64,000 bases of DNA from Spirosoma sp. (GTDB taxonomy: Bacteria; Bacteroidota; Bacteroidia; Cytophagales; Spirosomataceae), in the NCBI RefSeq assembly GCF_026391055.1, contig NZ_JAPLET010000025.1, positions 1 to 64,000 of the forward strand. The letters are read 5' to 3'. Position numbers and translations under genes: made by a program. The notes below the pieces were generated by a model. It made no database searches and was not told where the DNA came from. It saw only the letters and a program-made list of their open reading frames with translations. Each line of letters opens with the position of its first letter. The stretch's first letter is position 1. Positions 1-7,576 of this stretch are shown here, in pieces.

Positions 1-2722
1 AACCAGGCACTGTCGGGTCGTATGCCCGGGGTGCAGGTCAACACCAACTCGGGACGACCCGGCGGACGCACCACCGTCCGCATCCGGGGATTCAGCTCCA
101 TCAACTCCTCCAACAACCCCCTCTACGTCGTTGATGGCGTCATGCTCCCACAAGGAACCGGCGACCAGTTCAGCAACCCCATCGATTACATCAACCCCAA
201 CGACATCGTTAACGTGGAGGTCCTCAAGGATGCCTCCTCCACCGCCATCTACGGAGCTCGCGGTGCCAACGGCGTTATCTTGGTACAAACCCGTAAAGGA
301 AAAGCTGGCGAGAGCCGGGTCACCTACGACGGTCAGTTCAGCGTCAACACCATCGGGCCCAACAAACCCAAGGTCCTCAATGCCAAAGAGTATCTGGCCA
401 CCGAAGACCTGGCCTACGCCAACATGGCCAAGTATGACCCCGTCGGCTGGCAAGTGGTCCTACCTCGACCCCAAAGTGCGCCGGGCGGCTTTCAGTGCGG
501 CTCACCCCGGTGTGTTCGATGCCAACCTGAATCCTTTGTATGACACCGACTGGTTCAAAGAGTCGGCTCAGAACAAACTTTCTCAGAACCACCAGTTAGG
601 CTTCAGTGGCGGTAACGAGCGCACCCAGTACTCGCTCTCGCTCAACTACCGCGATGATCAGGGCTTGATCAAGACCTCCTACATGAAGCGCTACTCGGGT
701 CGTTTCTCCATCGATGACCAGGTCAAGAGCTGGCTCAAGATCGGCGGTACGATGAGTTACAACTACCAGACAGAAAACCTGGTAGATATCAACGATGCGG
801 TAGCCCGTCAGATCGTGGAGGACTTTCCCTTCCTGCCCGTACGCTACCCTGATACGGGTGTCTTTGCCGAGAACCGGGATTACCCCTATGCGGAAGGTAC
901 CATGAGTTCGGTTCACCGGCTGCTGGACCGCAAGTACATCCAGAACACCCAGACCATTTTGGGCAGCCTGTTCACCAACATCACCTTTGGTAAAGGCCTG
1001 GAGATGCGTACGGTATTGGGGACCAACATTCAGACTCAGGAGATCAACCAGTCGCAGACCCGTACGCTCAACATCGGCAACAACGGTAACGCATCAGCCA
1101 ACAATAACCGGCAGAATTTCTGGTCGTTGGAGAACTATCTGACCTATAACAAGCAGTTTGGTCAGGATCACTCTTTCACCGGTCTGTTGGGTCTGTCGTG
1201 GCAGGAAACCAACACCTTTGGCATTGGCGCCAGCGTGAGCGGTTTCGCTACTGACTATTTCGGTTTTAACAATTTAGGAGCTGGTGCAATTAACCCAGGG
1301 GTCAGTTCGGGCGCTTCGCGCTTTGCCTTTAACTCGTACTTTGGTCGGATCAACTACGGCTACAAGAATAAGTACCTCTTCACGGCTACGGGCCGGGCCG
1401 ACGGCTCCTCCAAGTTCGGAGAAAACCACAAGTTTGCCTTCTTCCCCTCGGCGGCTCTGGCCTGGCGGGTATCGGAAGAAGACTTCCTCAAAGGCAACTC
1501 TGTTATCTCGAATATGAAGATCCGTACCAGCTACGGCCTGACCGGTAACTCTGAAATCCCCCCTTACTCTTCGCTGTCATTACTCAGCTCGAACTATTCG
1601 ACCATCTACAACGATACCAGAGTAAGTGGAACAGGTATCAACCGTCTGGCTAACCCTGACCTTCGCTGGGAGAAAACGGCTCAGACCGATGTAGGTTTGG
1701 AAGTTGGTTTCCTCAAAGGGCGTATCACCCTGGAAGCTGATTACTACTACCGCCTGACGACCGACATGCTGCTGGATGCCCCCGTACCCCAGTCGAGCGG
1801 CTACGCGACAATCCGGCGCAACGTAGGGTCGATGGAGAACAAAGGTTTTGAGTTTGGCATCAACACGGTGAACATCAACCGGGGTACCTTCAGTTGGAAC
1901 ACCTCCTTCAACATCTCGCTCAACAAAAACAAAGTACTCTCCCTGGCTACCCCGTCTGATATCTTCAACGTAGGTGGTCCTAACTTCACCAACCCCACCA
2001 ACGTCATTCGGGTGGGCGAACCAGTAGGCTCTTTCTGGGGACTGACCCGGGTAGGCGTGTGGAGTGAAGCCGAGCGGGAAGAAGCCGCCAAGTTCACCAG
2101 CTACCGTAACGGGTTGACCATTCTGCCCGGCGACATCAAGTACCTGGACGTGAACGGTGACAAAGCCATCACCGATGCGGACCGCAGCATCATTGGCAAC
2201 GGTAGCCCAAAAGGCTGGGGAGCTATGACCAACAACATTCGCTTTGGCAACTTCGATGCCACGCTGGAATTGCAGTACATGTTTGGCAACCAAGTGATGA
2301 TGATGAACCTTCACGCCAGTGAAGACCGTCAGGCGCTGGCCAACAGCTATTCGTCGGTGCTCAACGCCTGGACGCCAACCAATCAGGGTAGCCAGATTGC
2401 CGAAGTTCGGGACACACGGGCCGGCTACGTGACCAACGTAGATAGCCACTGGATCAAGGATGGCTCGTTCCTGCGGGGCCGCAACCTCCTGTTTGGCTAT
2501 ACGCTGCCAGCTAACGTAACGTCTAAATTGAAGATGAACCGGTTACGGGTATACGTTTCCGCTCAGAACTTCTTCCTGTTGCTGAAAGATCCGATCGTTG
2601 GTGATCCGGAAGTTACACCTACCAACCAGGGCACGGGTAACAGCGCTTTTTCGCAGGGCATGATCTGGCACAACTATCCTAAGCCAACTACATATCTCTT
2701 AGGCCTGCAAATTGGCTTGTAG
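1..2722 (+). CDS. SusC/RagA-family TonB-linked outer-membrane transporter, 5' end off window, one frameshift
   Basis: Outer-membrane barrel that imports glycans or other large nutrients with a SusD lipoprotein and TonB energy. The reading frame enters from the left edge inside the plug domain (NQALSGRMPGV, YVVDGVMLP, VEVLKDASSTAIYGARGANG), so the signal peptide and carboxypeptidase-like domain, roughly 100 residues or more, are missing. Frame 1 is coding to about base 450 (KYDPVGW). Coding then continues in frame 2 from about base 452 (WSYLDPKVRR, then NPLYDTDWF) to the stop at 2722. One extra base near 451 would explain this. The barrel runs to a typical C-terminus (TYLLGLQIGL). SusD follows after 36 bases. 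The plug region is richer in C-ending codons than the barrel. Family assignment is firm; the substrate is unknown. The frameshift may be real or a sequencing error. Confidence 0.93.
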   Translation, partial: TRHCRVVCPGCRSTPTRDDPADAPPSASGDSAPSTPPTTPSTSLMASCSHKEPATSSATPSITSTPTTSLTWRSSRMPPPPPSTELAVPTALSWYKPVKEKLARAGSPTTVSSASTPSGPTNPRSSMPKSIWPPKTWPTPTWPSMTPSAGKWSYLDPKVRRAAFSAAHPGVFDANLNPLYDTDWFKESAQNKLSQNHQLGFSGGNERTQYSLSLNYRDDQGLIKTSYMKRYSGRFSIDDQVKSWLKIGGTMSYNYQTENLVDINDAVARQIVEDFPFLPVRYPDTGVFAENRDYPYAEGTMSSVHRLLDRKYIQNTQTILGSLFTNITFGKGLEMRTVLGTNIQTQEINQSQTRTLNIGNNGNASANNNRQNFWSLENYLTYNKQFGQDHSFTGLLGLSWQETNTFGIGASVSGFATDYFGFNNLGAGAINPGVSSGASRFAFNSYFGRINYGYKNKYLFTATGRADGSSKFGENHKFAFFPSAALAWRVSEEDFLKGNSVISNMKIRTSYGLTGNSEIPPYSSLSLLSSNYSTIYNDTRVSGTGINRLANPDLRWEKTAQTDVGLEVGFLKGRITLEADYYYRLTTDMLLDAPVPQSSGYATIRRNVGSMENKGFEFGINTVNINRGTFSWNTSFNISLNKNKVLSLATPSDIFNVGGPNFTNPTNVIRVGEPVGSFWGLTRVGVWSEAEREEAAKFTSYRNGLTILPGDIKYLDVNGDKAITDADRSIIGNGSPKGWGAMTNNIRFGNFDATLELQYMFGNQVMMMNLHASEDRQALANSYSSVLNAWTPTNQGSQIAEVRDTRAGYVTNVDSHWIKDGSFLRGRNLLFGYTLPANVTSKLKMNRLRVYVSAQNFFLLLKDPIVGDPEVTPTNQGTGNSAFSQGMIWHNYPKPTTYLLGLQIGL

Positions 2723-2758
2723 TTCGCAAATGCATTTAATTAACTGACATTTTCTTGT

Positions 2759-4324
2759 ATGAGACATACCCTAGTAAAAAATATAAGTAGAGTTTTGCTG
2801 TGCGGTGCAGCCCTGATGGGTCCGGCCGGTTGTACTGAATTCCTGAAGGAACAAGCGCCTTCAAATTTGACAACAAGCAACTTCTATACTATTCCTGACC
2901 ATGCCGAAGCCGGTTTGGCATCGGTCTACGCCAGTCTGCGCTTTATGGGCGATGGTGCTGGTATCTTCTCCAGCAACTGGCAGTTGCTCGAAGCCCTGAC
3001 GGGAACCTCCACCACCGAGACCGCTCAGAACTCCGACCTCAATAACCTGTATAGTCTGGTGCATGACGGTAACACGGCACATGTGGTCAACTACTGGAAC
3101 GGTCTTTACCGGGTTATCGCCAATGCCAATCAGGTACTGGATCGGGTTCCCGCCATCACACCGATGGATGCTGCGCAGAAAACCAAGATTCTGGGTGAAA
3201 CCCGGTTCCTGCGGGCTTCGGCTTACTTTACGGCTGTTCAATTGTGGGGTGATATCCCGCTGATTACGACGCCCCAGACGGCAGCATCGACGGATTTCCT
3301 TCCCGCACGGGCCTCTAAAGAAGATGTCTACAAACTGATTGTCGATGACCTGTTAGCCGCTGAAGCTTCGGGACTGGCCTGGATGGATGCGAGTGGTCGG
3401 GTTAACCTGGCAGCGGTGAAAACCCAGCTCGCCAAGGTGTACCTCACCATGGCCGGCTTCCCCCTCAGCAAAGGAGCCTCCCACTACAAACTGGCCGCCG
3501 ACAAGGCCCTGGAGGTCATCACCTACGCCAACGCAAACCCCTCGGTGATCAACCTCTTCACCACCTACGAGGACGTTCACCGGGAAAGCACCAAGAACCG
3601 CGTCGAGCACCTCTTCATGCTTCAGTACAATACGCTGGTAGCGGGTAACCCGATGGACAACTTCTACCCCAACTTCAAACCCGTTACCTACAACGGGCCC
3701 GGAGGAACTGGTAGCTCGGTACCGACAACCGCTTTCTACAACTCTTACGAGCCAGGTGACTTGCGGGCAAAAGATCAGGCGGGGTACTTCTACACCACCT
3801 ACTACACCAACGGCAACGGAGCGCCCTTCTCACTGGGCGCACCTTACGTCTTCAAGCACTTCAACCGCACCGCCAACGGGACGGCAGGGGTGGCTGGCTC
3901 GCGTCAGAACAACCTCAACGTGCCTCAGATCCGCTTTGCCGAAACGCTGTTGATCTACGCCGAAGCCCAGAACGAAGTAGGCGGGCCTACCCAGGCGGCT
4001 TATGATGCCTTCAAGCGGATTCGGGACCGGGCCACCCTAACCACCCCGGCTCTGGGCACCTACACCCAGGCTTCTTTCCGGGAAGCGGTTTGGCGCGAAC
4101 GCTGGCATGAACTGTGTTACGAACAGATCACCTGGTTCGACATGGTTCGGTTACGGAAAGTCTACAACGAGACCACCAATGGCTTCGACAACTTTGTGGG
4201 CCACGTGAATAAAAGTTCGAATCAGGCTTTGCAGGAGAAGCATCTGCTGTTGCCCATTCCGAAGCAGGAGCTGTTGAACAACCCCAACCTGAAGACCCAG
4301 AACCCAGGGTATCCAGGCGTTTAA
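2759..4324 (+). CDS. SusD/RagB-family nutrient-binding outer-membrane lipoprotein
   Basis: Surface lipoprotein that closes over the SusC barrel and binds its substrate. The N-terminus is a short lipoprotein signal with the lipidation Cys at residue 25 (MGPAGC). TPR-like SusD helices follow (TRFLRASAYFTAVQLWGDIP is the conserved block near residue 155), and the C-terminal RagB domain includes IRFAETLLIYAEA, WRERWHELCYE and the ending LPIPKQELLNNPNL. Its 521 residues are normal for the family. It lies 36 bases after the SusC gene and ends at a clear hairpin terminator, so the two form one operon. No glycoside hydrolase or anti-sigma factor is visible on the right, so the substrate cannot be named. 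A stretch around 3420-3620 is strongly C/G-ending in codon use compared with the rest. Confidence 0.95.
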   Translation: MRHTLVKNISRVLLCGAALMGPAGCTEFLKEQAPSNLTTSNFYTIPDHAEAGLASVYASLRFMGDGAGIFSSNWQLLEALTGTSTTETAQNSDLNNLYSLVHDGNTAHVVNYWNGLYRVIANANQVLDRVPAITPMDAAQKTKILGETRFLRASAYFTAVQLWGDIPLITTPQTAASTDFLPARASKEDVYKLIVDDLLAAEASGLAWMDASGRVNLAAVKTQLAKVYLTMAGFPLSKGASHYKLAADKALEVITYANANPSVINLFTTYEDVHRESTKNRVEHLFMLQYNTLVAGNPMDNFYPNFKPVTYNGPGGTGSSVPTTAFYNSYEPGDLRAKDQAGYFYTTYYTNGNGAPFSLGAPYVFKHFNRTANGTAGVAGSRQNNLNVPQIRFAETLLIYAEAQNEVGGPTQAAYDAFKRIRDRATLTTPALGTYTQASFREAVWRERWHELCYEQITWFDMVRLRKVYNETTNGFDNFVGHVNKSSNQALQEKHLLLPIPKQELLNNPNLKTQNPGYPGV

Positions 4325-4347
4325 GGGCTAACTGATTTATAAGTAGA

Positions 4348-4382
4348 AGCCGATAGGGTCGTCATGACCTTATCGGCTTTCT
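4348..4382 (+). terminator. Rho-independent terminator of the susCD operon
   Basis: Arms 4348-4360 and 4366-4378 pair over 13 positions (AGCCGATAGGGTC with GACCTTATCGGCT, one G-T pair), with a five-base loop and a short T-rich tail. It lies 24 bases after the SusD stop. Confidence 0.85.
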
Positions 4383-4398
4383 TATTGTAAACGTATTG

Positions 4399-4463
4399 TT
4401 ACACAGAGATACACTAATAAGGAATTACAAAAACTCAATGTATCTCTGCGAATCTCTATGTAA
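4399..4463. repeat. Imperfect inverted repeat of the CACAGAGAT type
   Basis: Arms 4399-4414 (TTACACAGAGATACAC) and 4448-4463 (GCGAATCTCTATGTAA) match at 12 of 16 positions as an inverted repeat. Within the right half the word TCTCT recurs after 10 bases. The same words form the larger element at 17850-17940 and the half element near 20761. It fills the space between the susCD terminator and msrA and is not itself followed by a T-run. Confidence 0.6.
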
Positions 4464-4533
4464 CGATTTTGCCAACGAAACCGGAACTCATTTTCAAACG
4501 TTTATACAGCAACACAATACTTCACTAAACAAC

Positions 4534-5196
4534 ATGAAAGGAATTCATTTATTGGCATTAAGTCTGCTATTGCTGGCAGGGTGTGCACAGGGCCAATCGA
4601 AAGACTACGCACCTGCTAAACTTCCTGCCCTGAAACCGGGCGAAGCGGTGGCAACCTTCGCAGGAGGATGCTTCTGGGCGCTTGAAGAAGGGATGAACCA
4701 GTTGAAAGGAGTTCGGGAAGTAATCTCGGGTTATGCTGGCGGCAATGTTAAGAATCCAACGTATGAGCAGGTAGGTACCGACGAAACGGGCCATGCTGAA
4801 TCTGTTCAGGTTTATTACGACCCGAAGGTGATCAGCTACTCGCAGTTACTCGACGCTTTTTTTGCTGGACACGACCCCACGACGCTGAACCGACAGGGGC
4901 CTGATGTTGGTCGTGATTACCGATCTGTAGCTTTTTACCGGACACCGGATGAAAAAGCGGAGATCTTAGCCGCTATCAAACGGACTAATGACTCGAAGCA
5001 TTACGCAAACCCTGTCGTTACGGAGGTGACGCCCCTCACGGCGTTCTATCCGGCCGAAAATTATCACCAGAATTACTTTTCGCTTCACCCCGACCAGCCT
5101 TACATCCAGCGGGTGTCTTTACCCAAAGTTGAAAAACTCCGGAAAGCAATGGCGGGTCACCTGAAAAACAATACGTCGTTAACGATGAATAACTAG
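4534..5196 (+). CDS. msrA: Peptide-methionine (S)-S-oxide reductase, lipoprotein form
   Basis: Reduces methionine-S-sulfoxide in oxidised proteins. The catalytic block GGCFWALE is at residues 44-51 with the nucleophile Cys46. Further family blocks are GYAGG, NPTYEQVGTDETGHAE, DPTTLNRQGPDVGRDYRS and the C-terminal YHQNYF. The start at 4534 (MKGIHLLALS) gives a clean lipoprotein signal with lipidation Cys17 (LLAGC), so the enzyme should act outside the cytoplasm, anchored in a membrane. A start at 4396 is possible on paper, but it would translate the upstream inverted repeat and bury the signal peptide, so I reject it. The mature part, about 200 residues, is the usual MsrA length. No MsrB is adjacent. 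The electron donor outside the cytoplasm is not evident here. Confidence 0.93.
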   Translation: MKGIHLLALSLLLLAGCAQGQSKDYAPAKLPALKPGEAVATFAGGCFWALEEGMNQLKGVREVISGYAGGNVKNPTYEQVGTDETGHAESVQVYYDPKVISYSQLLDAFFAGHDPTTLNRQGPDVGRDYRSVAFYRTPDEKAEILAAIKRTNDSKHYANPVVTEVTPLTAFYPAENYHQNYFSLHPDQPYIQRVSLPKVEKLRKAMAGHLKNNTSLTMNN

Positions 5197-5248
5197 TAAG
5201 CGGTTCGATACCCTTAGCCAGGTATCGGTAACAGAAAATAGATTATTT

Positions 5249-5278
5249 AAAATAGCCGGTTTAAACCGGCTATTTTTG
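5249..5278 (+). terminator. msrA: Perfect palindromic terminator of msrA
   Basis: Bases 5249-5276 form a perfect 28-base palindrome (AAAATAGCCGGTTT and its complement) ending in a T-run, which fits an intrinsic terminator for msrA. A weaker hairpin (CGATACC at 5206, GGTATCG at 5221) precedes it. The T-rich right edge is also the -7 promoter word of the next gene. Confidence 0.8.
5271..5278 (+). promoter_or_regulatory. -7 promoter word embedded in the terminator palindrome
   Basis: TATTTTTG matches the Bacteroidota -7 consensus TAnnTTTG. Its last base is only four bases before the ATG at 5283, so a transcript starting at the usual distance would have almost no leader. No clear -33 TTG was found at the expected spacing. 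Confidence 0.5.
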
Positions 5279-5282
5279 TAGT

Positions 5283-6491
5283 ATGAATACAACAGCCTCT
5301 CTGAATAAACCAAATCGAAATCTATTCATTCAAAACCTGCTGACATTCTTCCTGAACCAGCAGGCGCTGGCCGTTGGGCTGGTCTTTGCTTCCGATAGTG
5401 TTCTGTTCGGCAGCTGGGTGGCCCACATTCCATTTGTCAAAGCCAAACTCCATCTTTCAGATGCCGAACTGGGATTAACGCTGTTTGCCATGCCCATTGG
5501 TTTACTGGTCATGAATCCACTAACCGGCTGGATTATTTCCCGACTTGGTGAAGCCCGCGCCTGTTTCTGGTCGGCGGTAGGGTTGACATTAGCCGTTTGC
5601 ATCCCGCTCAACGCGCCAAATCCGATAATTCTTTGCCTTGGTTTATTCCTGATGGGATTGAATGCGGCCCTCCTCAACGTGGCCATGAACACCACCGCTA
5701 CAAATCTGGAACGGGCACAGGGTATTGTCATCATGTCCTCGTGCCATGGCATGTGGAGTCTGGGCGGACTGTTTGGCTCTGGTATTGCAGGGGCTGTTAT
5801 TGCGTTGCATGTATCGCCCCCCATCCATATCATGATCATGGCGGGCTTAATTCTGCTCATGACCTTTATTTTGCAACCGATTCTGGCAAAAGTCCCTTCG
5901 AGCAGCCGAACAGAAACGGGCGAGAAAGCCGGGTCGTCATTCGTTCGGCCTAATCTGGACTTGTTATTAATGATTTTGATCGGCTTGTCGCTGGCCATGG
6001 GCGAAGGGGCCGCTTTCGACTGGAGTGCCGTGTATTTGCGTGAGACACTTGGGGCCAGCAGCCAGATTGCTGCGCTGGGCTTTGGCGCGTTCTCGCTTAC
6101 AATGACCGGTTTCCGTTTCCTGGGCGACGCGATCATTCCCAAAATAGGTGCCAAACGCTGGTTACAGATTGGCGGTGTGGTGGGTGCAGGCGGCTTGTTA
6201 TTCGCCATGGCTCTCCCCTACCCGGCAACGGCACTGATCGGCTTTGGCGTGCTGGGAGCAGGTTGCTCGTTGGGTGCACCGGTGCTGTATGCGGCCTCTA
6301 TGCGCGTAGAGGGTATTCCACCGGCGGCCGGTCTGGCCACGTTTGCGACGTTTAGTTTTATTGGATTTCTGGCGGGTCCGCCCATCATCGGATTTGTTGC
6401 CGAAGCTTTTGGACTGGTGTACGGATTAGGCTTCGTGGCCATCATGCTGTTGATTTCGGCCGGTTTGGCCAAATTGGTAAAGCTGTTTTGA
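5283..6491 (+). CDS. MFS transporter, YbjJ/FucP-like
   Basis: Inner-membrane carrier of the major facilitator superfamily, 402 residues with about twelve hydrophobic segments. The first loop after TM2 has the MFS-type GWIISRLGEAR, and the second half has a related FRFLGDAIIPKIGAKR. The block LFLMGLNAALLNVAMNTTA followed by SSCHGMWSLGGLFGSG resembles the YbjJ group, whose substrates are poorly known. The start at 5283 sits directly behind the terminator/promoter palindrome and has no visible ribosome-binding site. It converges with the SMR gene 12 bases downstream. The exact substrate cannot be told from sequence. Confidence 0.85.
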   Translation: MNTTASLNKPNRNLFIQNLLTFFLNQQALAVGLVFASDSVLFGSWVAHIPFVKAKLHLSDAELGLTLFAMPIGLLVMNPLTGWIISRLGEARACFWSAVGLTLAVCIPLNAPNPIILCLGLFLMGLNAALLNVAMNTTATNLERAQGIVIMSSCHGMWSLGGLFGSGIAGAVIALHVSPPIHIMIMAGLILLMTFILQPILAKVPSSSRTETGEKAGSSFVRPNLDLLLMILIGLSLAMGEGAAFDWSAVYLRETLGASSQIAALGFGAFSLTMTGFRFLGDAIIPKIGAKRWLQIGGVVGAGGLLFAMALPYPATALIGFGVLGAGCSLGAPVLYAASMRVEGIPPAAGLATFATFSFIGFLAGPPIIGFVAEAFGLVYGLGFVAIMLLISAGLAKLVKLF

Positions 6492-6503
6492 CCATTGACT
6501 GGT

Positions 6504-6824
6504 TTAATGGGCCGACACGGCTTTCAGGCCAATCACTGAGCCAACCAGGAGTACAATGAAGAAAAGCCGCCAGAAATCGCTCGGTTCCCGAAAGAAAATC
6601 ATACCCGTTACAACTGTTCCGGCGGCTCCAATTCCCGTCCAGACGGCATAAGCCGTGCCCAGTGGAATGTCCTGCGCGGCTTTGTTAAGGCAGTAAAAAC
6701 TAAGTGCGGCACAGACAAGAAAGCCTGCCGCCCAGCCTACGTTTCGAAAATTGTCTGACAGCTTGAGACAAGTTGTAAAACCAACTTCAAACAAGCCCGC
6801 CAGAATAAGAATAAGCCACGCCAT
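6504..6824 (-). CDS. sugE: SMR-family exporter, Gdx/SugE type (guanidinium exporter)
   Basis: Small four-helix exporter of 106 residues. Glu13 in AGLFEVGF is the conserved membrane carboxylate that couples substrate and proton. The block GTAYAVWTGIGAAGTVVTG is diagnostic for SMR proteins, and the WTGIGA form together with SVIGLK near the end points to the SugE/Gdx branch rather than EmrE. Known members of that branch export guanidinium, often under a guanidine riboswitch. I saw no such riboswitch in the short upstream stretch 6825-6891. It is a single gene; no partner SMR subunit is next to it, which suits the homodimeric Gdx type. Confidence 0.88.
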   Translation of the reverse strand: MAWLILILAGLFEVGFTTCLKLSDNFRNVGWAAGFLVCAALSFYCLNKAAQDIPLGTAYAVWTGIGAAGTVVTGMIFFREPSDFWRLFFIVLLVGSVIGLKAVSAH

Positions 6825-6891
6825 TTCAGAATAGAGAAAAGTGTTTCAGTTATAACCCCATTGTCGGCACATTGTCTTTCTATCCGGCAAA

Positions 6892-7530
6892 ATGCGTAGT
6901 ACTGTTAACGAAACCGCAATCAACTCAACTCATGACTTAGCCGTTGCCTCCATCCCAAGAACGCGCAAAAAATCAGGGGTTCCCGCCTATATGATCTATG
7001 AAACGCTCAACGGTTGTGCGCTCTATTACCGTGGTTACCGGGATGTAACGACCGAAAAAAAACACCCGCCGAAATTATGGGGAGCAGTTCATTACAGGCT
7101 ACGTTGGTCATGTTTTTAGGACGGGTTATTAGCTGAAAGAGATATCTGGTCGTCACCAACGGATCGGGTGTTCATTTCGATAAAGACAATAACCTTTCCA
7201 ACGACATCGCCATCTACGATAAGTCGGTTGGTTTGACACTAACGGATAAGTATTTCGACATTCCCCCGAAAATCGCGATTGAAGTAGACGTTCGTATTGA
7301 ACCAGGCCAATTCGAAGGGAAGGAGTCGGCTATATGTATGTGAAAACCGAGCGGCTGCTTGCTTTTGGCGTTGAGCAGGTAATCTGGGTTACTACCCAAC
7401 CAAAAAAATATTCGTGGCAACCCGCACCGCCCCCTGACTAACCCAGAACCGGGACGCGACCGTACCCGTTCTGGACGATATAGTGCTGAATCTGGCTGAT
7501 TTACTAACCAAAGAAGGGATTGAGTTTTAG
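6892..7530 (+). pseudogene. Decayed Uma2-family (PD-(D/E)XK nuclease-like) gene
   Basis: Pieces of one protein can be read across several frames. About 75 residues from 6892 include PAYMIYETLNGCALYYRGYR, the Uma2 N-terminal pattern. Near 7190-7340 another frame gives LSNDIAIYDK, then DIPPKIAIEVDVRI, the nuclease-like core. From about 7330 a third frame gives VKTERLLAFGVEQVIWVTT and ends with LADLLTKEGIEF before the stop at 7528-7530. The order and spacing are those of an intact Uma2 protein of about 210 residues, but stops and frameshifts interrupt it. The first open stretch alone is not a working gene. Uma2 proteins are often present in many copies in some bacteria and their role is unclear. 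Confidence 0.75.
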
Positions 7531-7576
7531 AGCGTCTAACTACTTATATCCCACTACTGGATAATCGAACGTACGC

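Noticed and set aside
441-460. Programmed frameshift or phase-variable tract in SusC
   Set aside because: There is no homopolymer, slippery heptamer or simple repeat at the switch point, so mutation or sequence error is simpler.
1580-2449. 289-residue minus-strand frame inside the SusC barrel
   Set aside because: It is antisense to a well-supported gene and has no family pattern; the long frame follows from the codon use of the barrel gene.
4396-4533. N-terminal extension of MsrA
   Set aside because: It translates an inverted repeat and would hide the lipoprotein signal that starts at 4534.
5330-6208. 292-residue minus-strand frame opposite the MFS gene
   Set aside because: Antisense shadow of a membrane protein gene, with no domain of its own.
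6825-6891. Guanidine riboswitch upstream of the SugE-type exporter
   Set aside because: I looked for the conserved ykkC or mini-ykkC hairpin loops and found none in this short stretch.
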